64,000 bases of DNA from an uncultured Mucilaginibacter sp. Its GTDB lineage: Bacteria; Bacteroidota; Bacteroidia; Sphingobacteriales; Sphingobacteriaceae. Below the pieces are notes generated by a model. The model was not told where the DNA came from. It saw nothing but the letters and a program-made list of their open reading frames with translations, and made no database searches. The first letter of the stretch is position 1; each line of letters starts with the position of its first letter. Shown here in pieces: positions 1 through 9,107 of the stretch. The stretch is taken from NCBI GenBank assembly GCA_913775265.1, contig CAJYJH010000064.1, forward strand, positions 1 to 64,000, given 5' to 3'. Position numbers and translations under genes: made by a program.

Positions 1-172
1 AGGTGTTCATGAGATCGCTGCGCTAAGTCTGGGTACTTTGTGGCTATGACAAAGTACCAGCCTCCGCGGCAAATGAGCGGACTGAGGTGAGTTAATGAGT
101 GCAAAAGTGAGTTAAAAACGCAGGAACGATTCATTACTTAGCACGTGGGATGCCGATATTCATCGGCATGAC
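1..172 (-). repeat. Structured interspersed repeat, copy 1 (partial)
   Basis: Left-truncated copy of the three-hairpin repeat, on the minus strand relative to the copy at 9108-9440. Hairpin HP2 has stems 32-41 and 49-58 (GGTACTTTGT / ACAAAGTACC) around the loop GGCTATG. HP3 has stems 64-67 and 77-80 (CCGC/GCGG) around GGCAAATGA. A REP-like palindrome follows at 151-168 (TGCCGAT-attc-ATCGGCA). The long hairpin HP1 would lie before base 1. The rest of 1-311 holds no gene. A weak -7-like TATAATTTG lies at 295-303, just before the first gene. Confidence 0.8.
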
Positions 173-311
173 TTGGAATTGTAAACCGACCTCATCGTAA
201 ATACTACTCCTACAAACAAATCTTCTTATTCCAAAAAGCTCTTTTATATAACGCGCAACATACATCCCATTCATAATTTTCTATATTTACAACCTATAAT
301 TTGCATCTTCT

Positions 312-2306
312 TTGGATACCTTAACAAACCTGCCACCCGGTAACATCATGCTCCAGATACTTGCGCAGGCGCGTGAGGGTACGGTGGTGTATACCAGCAG
401 GGAGTTGCATATCGGCTTTATTAACGATGCCATGTTGCGCATCTGGCACAAAGAAGATAGCATCAAAGGCCAGCCATTAAAAGACGTAGCTCCCGAGTTT
501 AACGAGTTTTTACCGATACTGGATCGGGTTTGGCAAAACGGAGAAGTTTACACCGCTACCGATACCCTGGCCAACATCAACATTAACGGCGTGCTCACGC
601 CTACTTATTTTGATTTTGAGTACCGGCCGGTATTAGATGCTGATGGCAAAACCTACGCCATCATTAACACTGCCACTGATGTAACTGGCCGGGTACTGGC
701 CTGGCAACTGGTGCACGAAAAAGAGGCACAGGCCGAGTCGCTTAACGAAGAATTGACTTCGGCCAATGAAGAACTGATTGCCATCAACGAAGAATACCAG
801 TCGACCAATGAAGAGTTGGTAGAAACGCAGCAAGATTTGCAGCAATTATATAATAAGCTTAACATCAGCGAGACCCTATTCCGGAATATTTTTGAGCAGG
901 CACCAGTGGGCTTAGCGTGGCTAACGGGTAAAGAAATGGTGGTGGAGCAGGTAAACGCGCCCATGCTTAAAATATGGGGACGTACCGCCAATGAAATTGT
1001 AGGAAAGCCACACCGCGAAGCCCGGCCCGAGCTGGAGGGGCAACCCATATTTGATTTATTGGAGAGGGTTTTTGCTACAGGTGACACTCACGAAAATACC
1101 GAACTGAAGGTATGGCTTAAAAGTGGTAATGGGCTGCGGGAGGCGTATATCAATTCGGTTTATACGGCGGTTAAAAACAACGACGGCGATATTACCGGTG
1201 TACTGATTATTTTGGATGACGTAACCGAGGTTATTGCCGAACGCCGCCGTCGGGAGGTGATCGAAGAGCAGTTCAGGTTAACCGTTGAGTCGGCCGATAT
1301 GGGGTCTTGGTATGTAGACACGCACAGTCGCAAACTAACGGCTACCAACCGTGTAAAAGAGCTGTTTGGGTTTCATCCGGACGACGAGATGACGCTGGAC
1401 GAAGCCATTGTTCAGATCAGGGAAGATTACCGCGATAATATTGTAGAGATATTTAACGCTGCTTTAAGCAACGGCGAAAAATATGACGTTGAGTTTCCGA
1501 CCGTTGGTTACCACGACAGCAAACTACGCTGGGTACGGGCTTTTGGTAAGCTTTATCCTGCTGAGATGGATGATGCGCCGCAGTTTTCGGGGCTGCTGAT
1601 GGAGATTACCGAAAGCAAGGAAGACGAAGCCCGTAAAAACGATTTTGTGGCCATGGTTAGCCACGAGTTAAAAACGCCGCTTACCTCGGCCAAGGCGTTT
1701 GTGCAGATGCTGGCCCAAAAGGCCCTCAAAAACGGCGACGATTTTACCGAAGGCAGTTTGCAAAAGGTAGACCGGCAGATTGAGAAAATGCAGACCCTGA
1801 TTAAAGGCTTCCTGGATATTGCCCGTATGGAGTCGGGAAAAATCAACCTGGACCGTCAGCATTTCATCATGTCTGATTTGGTGAAGGAGTGCGTGGAAGA
1901 AAACCGCTTGTTTTCGCAAAGGCACCAGATATCAGTCAAGCCTTGCGGACCGGTACAGGTATATGCCGACCGCGATAAAATAGGCCAGGTGATTAACAAC
2001 TTTTTAAGCAACGCCATTAAATACTCACCTAACGGCAAGCAGATTGTTGTTAGTTGTTTTATAACCGATGCCGGCGTGTTACAGGTAAACGTAACCGACG
2101 AAGGCATGGGCATCAACCCGCAGGATAAAACCCGTTTGTTCGATCGCTTTTACCGGGTAGAAAGCAAGCACACCAAAACCATTTCCGGCTTTGGCATTGG
2201 CCTTTACCTCTGTGCCGAAATCATCCGCCGCCACGGCGGCGAAGTAGGAGTAGAGAGCGAAATGGGGCAGGGATCCACGTTTTACTTCAGGTTGCCGATA
2301 GGGTAA
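312..2306 (+). CDS. PAS-domain sensor histidine kinase
   Basis: Membrane-free sensor kinase, 664 aa. Residues about 10-135 form a first PAS domain. A Glu-rich coiled coil follows at about 138-182, a second PAS at about 185-310 and a third at about 320-440. The HisKA dimerisation helix carries the phospho-acceptor His451 in SHELKTP. The ATPase domain shows the N-box NNFLSN (562-567), then DEGMGI, LFDRFYR and GFGIGLYL. There is no receiver domain and no adjacent response regulator, so its partner is unknown. The start is TTG 312; ATG 348 is an alternative that removes only 12 residues. I prefer TTG because the TNLPPGNIMLQIL stretch looks like part of the conserved N-terminus (inference). Function is certain at family level; the signal sensed is unknown. 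Confidence 0.93.
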   Translation: MDTLTNLPPGNIMLQILAQAREGTVVYTSRELHIGFINDAMLRIWHKEDSIKGQPLKDVAPEFNEFLPILDRVWQNGEVYTATDTLANININGVLTPTYFDFEYRPVLDADGKTYAIINTATDVTGRVLAWQLVHEKEAQAESLNEELTSANEELIAINEEYQSTNEELVETQQDLQQLYNKLNISETLFRNIFEQAPVGLAWLTGKEMVVEQVNAPMLKIWGRTANEIVGKPHREARPELEGQPIFDLLERVFATGDTHENTELKVWLKSGNGLREAYINSVYTAVKNNDGDITGVLIILDDVTEVIAERRRREVIEEQFRLTVESADMGSWYVDTHSRKLTATNRVKELFGFHPDDEMTLDEAIVQIREDYRDNIVEIFNAALSNGEKYDVEFPTVGYHDSKLRWVRAFGKLYPAEMDDAPQFSGLLMEITESKEDEARKNDFVAMVSHELKTPLTSAKAFVQMLAQKALKNGDDFTEGSLQKVDRQIEKMQTLIKGFLDIARMESGKINLDRQHFIMSDLVKECVEENRLFSQRHQISVKPCGPVQVYADRDKIGQVINNFLSNAIKYSPNGKQIVVSCFITDAGVLQVNVTDEGMGINPQDKTRLFDRFYRVESKHTKTISGFGIGLYLCAEIIRRHGGEVGVESEMGQGSTFYFRLPIG

Positions 2307-2412
2307 AGTAAGAGCCAATGGTAGTGGGCTGTAGTAATTGCGTAAGTCAATTTTTAGCAGTTTTACATTAATCCATTGTAACGTTTTCAACCTAACCGAT
2401 GTCTTGTTTCAT

Positions 2413-3825
2413 ATGAAGTTACCTTTACTGACCGCAATTTTAATTCTGATAAGCGTTCGGCTTTATGCTTCGGCCGATACAACGCTTACTACACAGCGTT
2501 TTACAAAAAAGCAGCTTAACGATGATGTTACTTTTTTAGTAAAAACGTTGGAGAGCGTACATCCTAATGTGTATCACAGCATCAGCAAGCAGGCCTATCA
2601 AAAACTTACCGACAGTGTGCGCCGCGTATTGCACAATAATATGACCGACCTGCAAGCCTGGCCGGTTATGGCCAGGTTGGTTGGCGCCCTTAGTGAGGGG
2701 CACAGCACGTTTAACGAACCTGATAGCCTGGTAAGTTACCTCAAAGCCGGAGAACGGGTATTATTTCCGGTGATCATTAAAGAGTTTAACGGAAAAAACT
2801 TTGTCGTTAGAGGTGATCTTTCTGCAGAATATCTGCTTTTGCCCGGAGATGAGATTACCGCCATTAATGGTATAAAAGTGCCTAAACTGGTTGATGAGTT
2901 AAGTAGCAATACCGGTGGCCTAAAAATGTACCGTTCGATAGATGTTTGCCGCAACATTGTGTCATACCTGGCATTGTATCATATCAATGCACCATACCAG
3001 ATAAGTTATTTAAGAAATGGCAAGTCAGAAAATGCTGCATTGAATGCAATTAGCTGGCCTGATTTTAGAGCCAATGCTAAAACAAGGGGAAAAACATTTT
3101 TGGCAGCGGCTAACTATCCGCAGCAATCTTTAAGTTACCTGGACGATCGTACTGCTTACATGGCCGTCAATAGTTTGAGTGCTAAACCTGAAACCTTCAA
3201 AGTTTTTCTCGATTCGTGTTTTAACCAACTACAGCAAAAGCCTGCTCAAAAGTTAGTTATTGATCTACGCCGGAATGCGGGTGGCAACTCCCGTTTGGGC
3301 AAAATGCTATTAGGATATATTACTAACCAACCTTTTCGGATGACCGGTGGTGTGCGCTGGAAAATCAGTCAGGAATATAAAAATAAAATCATTCAGGAGG
3401 CAGGCGGGAAAGCACCGCAAGATTGGGGCTATTACCTAAATTCCGCTAACGGCACGATGCTCACGGATACCAACATCGCAATAAAAGCTCCGGAATCAAA
3501 TCCACTGCAGTACAAGGGGCGGGTATATGTGCTGATTGGTCCGCATACGTTTTCGAGTGCTAACATGCTGGCCAATACTATTCAGGATTACCATTTGGCC
3601 ACGCTGGTAGGCGAGCCGTCGGGCGAACCTGCAAACGACTATGGCGAGATTATCACGCTAAAACTTCCCAACACTGGGTTCAGGTTTACCACCTCATCCA
3701 AACAATTTATTCGTGCCAACGGCAATACCAAAGATAATAACCCGGTTTTGCCACAATTCCGCGTGGCCGATAATCCGTTAACATCGCAAGATGAGGTTCT
3801 GGACTTTGTGAAGCGGTTACCATAG
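2413..3825 (+). CDS. S41 family peptidase, exported
   Basis: 470 aa from ATG 2413, which gives a classical signal peptide (MKLPLLTAILILISVRLYASA). An upstream in-frame TTG at 2338 would bury that signal and is unlikely. The middle holds a PDZ-like stretch (LLPGDEITAINGIKV). The C-terminal half holds the tail-specific protease fold: LVIDLRRNAGGNSRLG, then GPHTFSSANM with the probable nucleophile Ser381, then a GEPSGEP turn. The protein probably works in the periplasm or on the surface as a carboxyl-terminal-processing-type protease. Its substrate cannot be inferred. It follows the kinase in the same direction with a gap of about 100 bases and may be read separately. Confidence 0.9.
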   Translation: MKLPLLTAILILISVRLYASADTTLTTQRFTKKQLNDDVTFLVKTLESVHPNVYHSISKQAYQKLTDSVRRVLHNNMTDLQAWPVMARLVGALSEGHSTFNEPDSLVSYLKAGERVLFPVIIKEFNGKNFVVRGDLSAEYLLLPGDEITAINGIKVPKLVDELSSNTGGLKMYRSIDVCRNIVSYLALYHINAPYQISYLRNGKSENAALNAISWPDFRANAKTRGKTFLAAANYPQQSLSYLDDRTAYMAVNSLSAKPETFKVFLDSCFNQLQQKPAQKLVIDLRRNAGGNSRLGKMLLGYITNQPFRMTGGVRWKISQEYKNKIIQEAGGKAPQDWGYYLNSANGTMLTDTNIAIKAPESNPLQYKGRVYVLIGPHTFSSANMLANTIQDYHLATLVGEPSGEPANDYGEIITLKLPNTGFRFTTSSKQFIRANGNTKDNNPVLPQFRVADNPLTSQDEVLDFVKRLP

Positions 3826-3997
3826 GTTCAAGAGTTAAAACTTGCAGGCAAGGCGCTAAGTCATTTTGTGCTTTTTTTCACTTACGTTAGGTATCAATAA
3901 CTCTACTACGTTCGCTTATTAGCAGTAGATGCTACTTTTTTGTCTGAAACAGAATTTACTAAATTACAGAACCTAAAACCGCATGCCAATCAAAAGT

Positions 3998-4032
3998 CCT
4001 CTCCTTTGGAAAGGATTTAGGAGAGGTTTTTT
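3998..4032 (+). terminator. Hairpin plus T-run inside a dispersed GC hairpin repeat
   Basis: Stems 3998-4005 and 4019-4026 (CCTCTCCT / AGGAGAGG) are followed directly by TTTTTTG, the form of an intrinsic terminator. The same sequence recurs at 58353-58385. A second GC hairpin (CCCCCTTAAGGGGGG) runs from 4051 up to the stop codon of the minus-strand gene at 4080. Together the two could end transcription from both sides. Confidence 0.5.
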
Positions 4033-4079
4033 GATGTGGATTTAAGTCGTGATTACTCCCCCTTAAGGGGGGCGGGGGG

Positions 4080-4694
4080 TTACCGTAAATTAATATGCGC
4101 TGCCTTGCGGTCAAACGGTGCATGAACACTGATGGCTACGCAGCGGCTGGTGAGGCTGTCAATGTCAAAGGCAATGCCGTGCTGTAGGTCGTCGTATACT
4201 TTAAGCTGTTTGTATTTATCCACGGCTTTAACGCTGTAACGGGAGTCGATGTCGCTAAACATGGCTCCGGCGCCAATGCCCTCGGCAGTTTTAAATTGCA
4301 GCGATGTTACCCTAATTTGTTTAACACGGCTAACAGATTCATCAGGTCCGCCCATATCGCGCTGAGTAAACACGCTCACGCGCGAGGTGCTGTCGCCGTT
4401 TTTGCCTAACCAGGTAAGCATTGAGCTGCCCATGGCACCGTCGGTTAAGTCGGGCTGCCCCAAAGTGGTCATCACGCTGTCGGCATTCTGGTTAAGGGTT
4501 ACCTTGCCAACGCTTTTGCCGGGCACAATCAGCCACTCGGCAGAGGTTTGGCGTTTGGGCATGGCTTCGGTTTTGCTTACCGTAACGGTGCTGTCTAAGG
4601 TAGTAGTGGAACTGCTTTCGGCAGGTTGCTTGGGTTTAGAGGTACAGGCTACCATTAAAACAGGAATAGCCATTAAAAATTGAATCGGTTTCAT
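4080..4694 (-). CDS. Putative lipoprotein of unknown function
   Basis: 204 aa from ATG 4694 (MKPIQFLM). This start gives a lipoprotein signal with the lipobox VMVAC and a mature N-terminus CTSKPKQ. A longer reading from 4733 would put 13 residues before the signal. A Ser/Thr-rich linker (about 25-50) is followed by a compact domain with KVTLNQNADSVMTTLGQPD, which resembles the small periplasmic repeat domains of SmpA/OmlA type in general shape only. I do not recognise a family with confidence. First of a run of minus-strand genes (4080-6900) coding for small exported proteins. Its 3' end abuts a dispersed GC hairpin. Confidence 0.75.
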   Translation of the reverse strand: MKPIQFLMAIPVLMVACTSKPKQPAESSSTTTLDSTVTVSKTEAMPKRQTSAEWLIVPGKSVGKVTLNQNADSVMTTLGQPDLTDGAMGSSMLTWLGKNGDSTSRVSVFTQRDMGGPDESVSRVKQIRVTSLQFKTAEGIGAGAMFSDIDSRYSVKAVDKYKQLKVYDDLQHGIAFDIDSLTSRCVAISVHAPFDRKAAHINLR

Positions 4695-4881
4695 AAGATG
4701 TTGATCGGCAATTATAAATGGTGTAATACGCAAACGTGCGGTTTTGTTGAGGGTAGCGGTAAAATTTGATAGTTTGGCAGAGTAAACTAATTGAAGAACA
4801 AGTAAGGCACGCTTTTGCTTTCTTTAATATCGTTAATGAACAATTGATTTTTTTAGATAATTATTGTACAAGTTAACTTTG

Positions 4882-5418
4882 CTATTCTCCCTGATGAATC
4901 CAGATGTATTGCTTCCCATTCCAAACAACCAGGCCGCCAGCCAAAGGTGAACCATCCATGTTTTGCCAGACACTTATGGCCGGATGTGACAATTTTCGTT
5001 TAATGCTACCGATGATATCCCCATTGTCAAATTTGGTTTCATACGCTATTTTGCTTTTGTATACTTTCCAACCATCTATCCATTTCAAGTCGTCGGTTTC
5101 ATCAAAGCCGGTTTTGCCAAGCATACTGCCAGCACCAAAAGTCACAACTTTGCAACTACCACCTTGCATCAGTAATAAACCAATTTTTTTGTTTTGTTTA
5201 TGTCTCACCATCACCACTAAGTCGTCCACACGATCACCGTCGAAATCTGCTTTTAAGTACCTCGGGCTAATTTTTTCGAGTAATTCGTATTGGTTTCCAA
5301 GTTTTTGTTGCTTAAAGGCAATAGTAAACCATCGAGGCAAATGATTTTGAGCAAAACTTATCCATGAATTTGTCAAGATAATTGTAAAAATAAGGACGAC
5401 CCTCTGTATCGATATCAT
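4882..5418 (-). CDS. Hypothetical secreted protein
   Basis: About 178 aa from ATG 5418, giving the signal peptide MISIQRVVLIFTIILTNSW and cleavage near SFAQ. ATG 5430 and 5475 are alternatives. The mature part contains DFDGDRVDDLVVMV, a calcium-loop-like FG-GAP/VCBS-type motif (DxDGDxxxD), in an otherwise unassigned beta-rich domain ending VWNGKQYIWIHQGE. The protein is probably periplasmic or extracellular. The DNA is AT-richer than the flanking genes. No function assigned. Confidence 0.65.
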   Translation of the reverse strand: MISIQRVVLIFTIILTNSWISFAQNHLPRWFTIAFKQQKLGNQYELLEKISPRYLKADFDGDRVDDLVVMVRHKQNKKIGLLLMQGGSCKVVTFGAGSMLGKTGFDETDDLKWIDGWKVYKSKIAYETKFDNGDIIGSIKRKLSHPAISVWQNMDGSPLAGGLVVWNGKQYIWIHQGE

Positions 5419-5560
5419 AGAGTTGTGCATTAAAGCATGATGTATTTTACGAAAAATATAAACCTTCCATATCATCAGTCATTATTATTCTTATCGTCGT
5501 ACCAACTAGGGTGTTTACTGCATTAAGGATATATTCATTTTCGAGCCTAACCATCAAGCC

Positions 5561-5791
5561 TTACTCAGTACATTGCGTATGTATATGATCGATATACTCT
5601 ATGGAGTTTATTTTTACTGAATGATCTCCCGACTCAGTAGAGAAAATAAGAAAGTCGCCGCTATTAATTTCTCCATCCAGCAAGTTTCCCATCAATACCG
5701 ATCCCCGCCCGGTTAGGTTGAAAACGCCACTTAGTCTAAAAGTTCCGGATGAGAGAAACACAGCCATTGTTAGTTTTCCAAATCTAATCAT
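5561..5791 (-). CDS. Small EF-Tu domain-II-like beta-barrel protein
   Basis: 76 aa without signal peptide. The stretch VFNLTGRGSVLMGNLLDGEI followed by NSGDFLIF matches the pattern of translation-factor domain II (in EF-Tu: ...GRGTVVTGRxxxGxxxxGD...). No GTPase domain accompanies it; the gene codes for the barrel alone. It begins 20 bases after the stop of the lipoprotein gene at 5812 on the same strand, so the two may be co-transcribed. Role unknown. The family resemblance is by eye and moderately strong. Confidence 0.6.
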   Translation of the reverse strand: MIRFGKLTMAVFLSSGTFRLSGVFNLTGRGSVLMGNLLDGEINSGDFLIFSTESGDHSVKINSIEYIDHIHTQCTE

Positions 5792-5811
5792 TCAATACAC
5801 CGTTGCAACTT

Positions 5812-6180
5812 TTATCGTAATTCATCAATACGGATACTGTCTTCCCGTAGTTCAATTAAAAAGGGAGTTTTAGGCGCAATCCCATTAGTGTAATAGCCCC
5901 ATTGCAAAACGGTGTCTTTACGATTTTTGCTCACCTTTAAAGTATAATGGCCGTCTATCTTTAGTTTTAGTTGAAAACAGAGCGTCGTATCTTTCTGAGC
6001 ACCCGGTGGCAATATAATTGTTTTAAAAGGTGCCGATTTGGCGACAGTGTATTGTACCGTTGCAGAATCTGAACTCCGGTTTCTAAATAAAACTCTCGTT
6101 TCGAAGTCACATTTATTGTGATATAAAATGCAAGCGGAAAAAATACACATGCAAATGAGGGTGAATAGGTTTCGATGCAT
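5812..6180 (-). CDS. Hypothetical small lipoprotein
   Basis: 122 aa. The N-terminus MHRNLFTLICMCIFSACILY is a hydrophobic signal with a plausible lipobox FSAC. The rest is a single beta-rich domain (VLFRNRSSDSATVQYTV ... ILPPGAQKDTTLCF ... IELREDSIRIDEL) with the look of an immunoglobulin-like or carrier-type exported domain. No family recognised. Located upstream of the EF-Tu domain-II-like gene on the same strand. Confidence 0.55.
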   Translation of the reverse strand: MHRNLFTLICMCIFSACILYHNKCDFETRVLFRNRSSDSATVQYTVAKSAPFKTIILPPGAQKDTTLCFQLKLKIDGHYTLKVSKNRKDTVLQWGYYTNGIAPKTPFLIELREDSIRIDELR

Positions 6181-6372
6181 AATGATTAGATGGGCGTTGC
6201 AGCAAATTGTTACTGCATGTTATGCTATCCACTGATGAAGATGCAAGTTCTCGCAAATTCATTTGGTGAACATATTTATCACAGAATTTAAAGTCGTTTG
6301 AGTTTAAATATGTTCAAGTTCTATAATGATAGTGCAAAAAAATATTTAACGATACTCAACAATGTGTCCAAC

Positions 6373-6900
6373 TTACTTCTTCGCCCAGATCACATCACCA
6401 TTGGTTTCTAATATTATATTGCTAGCCCCGGCTAAAAATGAGGTTTTAAAAACAGGGGTTGCGGTAAAGTTTTTGATGTCCGCCACAATTTTGGCCAGCA
6501 GTTGCTCGCGGGTCTGGCTTTGGTAATAGCTTGCAGGCAGGTCGCAGTACATTTCGCGAGGGGTATAGTCAATACGGGTTGATTGCACGTTGATGCCCTC
6601 GATATAAGTGTTAGTTCCGGTTAACGACAGGGTGTAAGCGCCGGGTGCTTCAAATAGAGCTATATTGTATCGGCTGATGGTTTTTTGGGGCTGGTTGCCG
6701 GTAGCTACTGCCGTTAACCACTCGTTAACGGATGCAAACCTGGTTTTAAATCCCGGTGCCGGCGGGGGGATTATTTCGACAGAGGTTTTAAAGGTTGCTT
6801 GTTTGGCCATGGTTTGTGCAGGGTTTTTAGGCATATTCTGGCTATAGCTGTAAACCGGAGTGAGGATGCTGAAGATAAAAGTGATGGCGCGGAACATCAT
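6373..6900 (-). CDS. Hypothetical exported protein
   Basis: 175 aa with a signal peptide (MMFRAITFIFSILTPVYSYSQ). Notable features are a Pro-rich EIIPPPAPGFKTR segment and a C-terminal segment LVGASNIILETNGDVIWAKK-like in character. No domain recognised. It ends the run of small exported proteins. It is divergent from the nitronate monooxygenase gene at 7007, with about 105 bases between them. Confidence 0.65.
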   Translation of the reverse strand: MMFRAITFIFSILTPVYSYSQNMPKNPAQTMAKQATFKTSVEIIPPPAPGFKTRFASVNEWLTAVATGNQPQKTISRYNIALFEAPGAYTLSLTGTNTYIEGINVQSTRIDYTPREMYCDLPASYYQSQTREQLLAKIVADIKNFTATPVFKTSFLAGASNIILETNGDVIWAKK

Positions 6901-7006
6901 GTTATAAAATTGATTATCGGAAATATATCAATCATATACATCAATCATCCTCAGATGTTTTTAACCTCGTGTGTAAACTGTTACCTTGCTCACAAAATCA
7001 TAAAAA

Positions 7007-8056
7007 ATGCAGCGTATACAGCAACTGCTCTCTATAAAATACCCTATTGTGCAGGCACCCATGCTGGGCGTAACTACGCCGGCCATGGTGGCGGCAGTTG
7101 CCGAGGCAGGAGCGCTTGGTTCATTACCCGTAGGTGGTCTATCGCCCGGGCGGACCCGGGAATTGATCAGGGCCACTAAAGCGCTAACTCAACGCCCGTT
7201 TGCCGTTAATTTGTTTGCTCACGCACCGGCTCCAGAAATCGATCACCAGGCCATCGCTCTCATGCAGGATTTTTTAGCGGAGATATGCCGTGAGTACCAG
7301 ATTCCATATACCCCGCAAAACCCGCATGATTTCCGCTTTTATTACTACGAAGATTTGATAGAGGTGTTACTGGAGGAAAAGATTGAAGTTGTAAGTTTTA
7401 CCTTCGGACAGCTAAAGGCGAAGGTGATCGACGCCTTTAAACAAAACGGTACCCGGCTCATTGGCACTGCCACCAGCGTTGCCGAAGCTAAGGTGTTGGC
7501 AAAGGCTGGTATTGACATCATTACCGTGCAGGGCATAGAGGCAGGCGGGCATCGTGGTACCTTTTTGCACAACCAACCATTACCGCAGGTTGGGCTAAAT
7601 GCCCTGTTGCCCCAGGTGGTTGACGAGGTTAACGTACCTATATTGGCTGCGGGAGGCATACACAATGCACGCACCTTACAGGCTGCTTTTGCGTTGGGTG
7701 CTTCGGGCGTGCAAGTAGGGAGCCTGTTTATAACAGCTCATGAGAGTGCCGCTAGTGATGCCTACAAAGAAGCCGTGCTAAAAGCTGCCGATACCTCCAC
7801 TGTGCTTACCCGGACATTTTCGGGCAAATGGGCCCGTGGTATCCAAAACCAATTTATGCGTCGGTTAAATGCCACAGGTGTCAGCATTCCGTATTATACT
7901 CATCAAAACCAACTGATGAGCCCGATACGCACGTACGCACAACAGCATCAACTCACTGATTTTATGGCAATGTGGGCAGGGCAAGCGGCGGGTAAAAGCC
8001 GTAGGGCCAGCACACAGGAGATTGTAGAAGGATTGATTAGGATGTTGCCGGGGTGA
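7007..8056 (+). CDS. Nitronate monooxygenase family protein
   Basis: 349 aa FMN TIM-barrel. The N-terminal QAPMLGVTTPAMVAAVAEAG, the EAGGHRG motif (His182, the usual catalytic base position) and the phosphate-binding AAGGIHNARTLQAAFALGA followed by GVQVGSLF define the nitronate monooxygenase/2-nitropropane dioxygenase family. Such enzymes oxidise alkyl nitronates (for example propionate-3-nitronate) to carbonyl compounds and nitrite. The protein is cytoplasmic. Length and motifs are complete. Start ATG 7007. It is convergent with the SDR gene at 8277 across a long inverted repeat. Confidence 0.9.
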   Translation: MQRIQQLLSIKYPIVQAPMLGVTTPAMVAAVAEAGALGSLPVGGLSPGRTRELIRATKALTQRPFAVNLFAHAPAPEIDHQAIALMQDFLAEICREYQIPYTPQNPHDFRFYYYEDLIEVLLEEKIEVVSFTFGQLKAKVIDAFKQNGTRLIGTATSVAEAKVLAKAGIDIITVQGIEAGGHRGTFLHNQPLPQVGLNALLPQVVDEVNVPILAAGGIHNARTLQAAFALGASGVQVGSLFITAHESAASDAYKEAVLKAADTSTVLTRTFSGKWARGIQNQFMRRLNATGVSIPYYTHQNQLMSPIRTYAQQHQLTDFMAMWAGQAAGKSRRASTQEIVEGLIRMLPG

Positions 8057-8131
8057 TAAGGTATATTAATCTTCCTGCTGTCGCAAGCCTTATGCCTCAG
8101 TCCGCTAAGCATCAAATATCCTATCAACGGC

Positions 8132-8232
8132 GTCATGGCGAGGTACGAAGCCATCTCTTTAAGCTGAGCCAGCGTCAAGGTTTGTCAAGACGCTACTCGT
8201 ACTAAAAAGATGGCTTCGTACCTCGCCATGAC
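8132..8232. repeat. 25-bp perfect inverted repeat forming a long hairpin
   Basis: Arms 8132-8156 and 8208-8232 are perfect reverse complements. After one mismatch four or five more pairs extend inward. The arm sequence is of the GTCATGGCGAGGTACGAAGC kind, resembling dispersed GTCAT-type palindromes of many bacteria. The loop carries its own small stem (AGCGTC 8171-8176 / GACGCT 8189-8194). It sits between two convergent genes, so it could act as a two-way terminator or be a non-autonomous mobile palindrome. Confidence 0.85.
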
Positions 8233-8276
8233 CGGGTATATAGGTTTACATAATTAAAGGGCTATCAATACTTAAA

Positions 8277-9014
8277 CTACGCCATCGCACCATTAGCGGC
8301 AATGGTTTGGCCCGATATCCACTTAGCATCGTCGGATGCCAGAAAAAGTCCCAGGCGGGTAATGTCCTCGGGTTCGGCAATGCGGTTAAAAGCGTTGGAG
8401 GCGGCCAGCCGTGCCAGGGTTTCTTCAGATTTTCCGGTCAGGAACAGTTCGGTGTTGGTAGGTCCGGGCGCAATAGAGTTTACTGATATGCCGCGACCAA
8501 CCTCTTTTGAAAATACCCGGCTCATCTGCTCCACCGCCGCTTTGCTGGCCGAGTAAATGCCATATCCCGGAAACATCACTTTAGTGGTGCTCGAAGAAAA
8601 ATTTATCACCGAGCCGCCGTCGGCAAGTTTGGTCGCAGCCTCTTTAAGCGTAAAAAATGTTCCTTTTACATTGATATTAAACTGGCGGTCAAACTCGGCC
8701 TCCTTACTGTCTTTAATCGCGCAGGTATCAAACACACCAGCATTGTTCACCAGCACATCAATACGCCCGTAAGTTTGCAGGGCCTGGTCAAACAACGCAC
8801 CCACTTCAGCTTCTTTACTCACGTCTGCTTTCACAATAACGGCCTGTCCGCCTTGTGCCTCAATGTCGGTTAGTACAGCCTGTGCTGCGGTTTCGCTGCT
8901 GGCGTAATTGATGACTACTTTAGCTCCAACCGCAGCAAATGCTTTGGCCATATCGGCACCAATACCTTTAGAAGATCCGGTAATCAGCACTACTTTGTCT
9001 TTTAAATTGCTCAT
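8277..9014 (-). CDS. SDR family oxidoreductase (3-oxoacyl-ACP reductase-like)
   Basis: 245 aa classical short-chain dehydrogenase. The nucleotide-binding motif TGSSKGIG begins at residue 10, NNAG marks the central strand, and the catalytic pair is Tyr154/Lys158 in YSASK with an upstream INFSSST serine segment. The C-terminal SGQTIAANGAMA is typical of FabG-like and glucose-dehydrogenase-like SDRs. Probably NADP-dependent and cytosolic; substrate unknown. It is monocistronic and flanked by repeats on both sides. Confidence 0.9.
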   Translation of the reverse strand: MSNLKDKVVLITGSSKGIGADMAKAFAAVGAKVVINYASSETAAQAVLTDIEAQGGQAVIVKADVSKEAEVGALFDQALQTYGRIDVLVNNAGVFDTCAIKDSKEAEFDRQFNINVKGTFFTLKEAATKLADGGSVINFSSSTTKVMFPGYGIYSASKAAVEQMSRVFSKEVGRGISVNSIAPGPTNTELFLTGKSEETLARLAASNAFNRIAEPEDITRLGLFLASDDAKWISGQTIAANGAMA

Positions 9015-9107
9015 GTTTTTGTGGTTTGATAAAGTAAAGGTAGGAGAGGATTTAAAGAGAAGAGTTGTGTGAAAGTCAGTTTTATGTTATGTATCATCAA
9101 TTTTAAG

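Noticed and set aside
2338..2412. N-terminal extension of the S41 peptidase from TTG 2338
   Set aside because: It would place 25 residues before a typical signal peptide that starts at ATG 2413.
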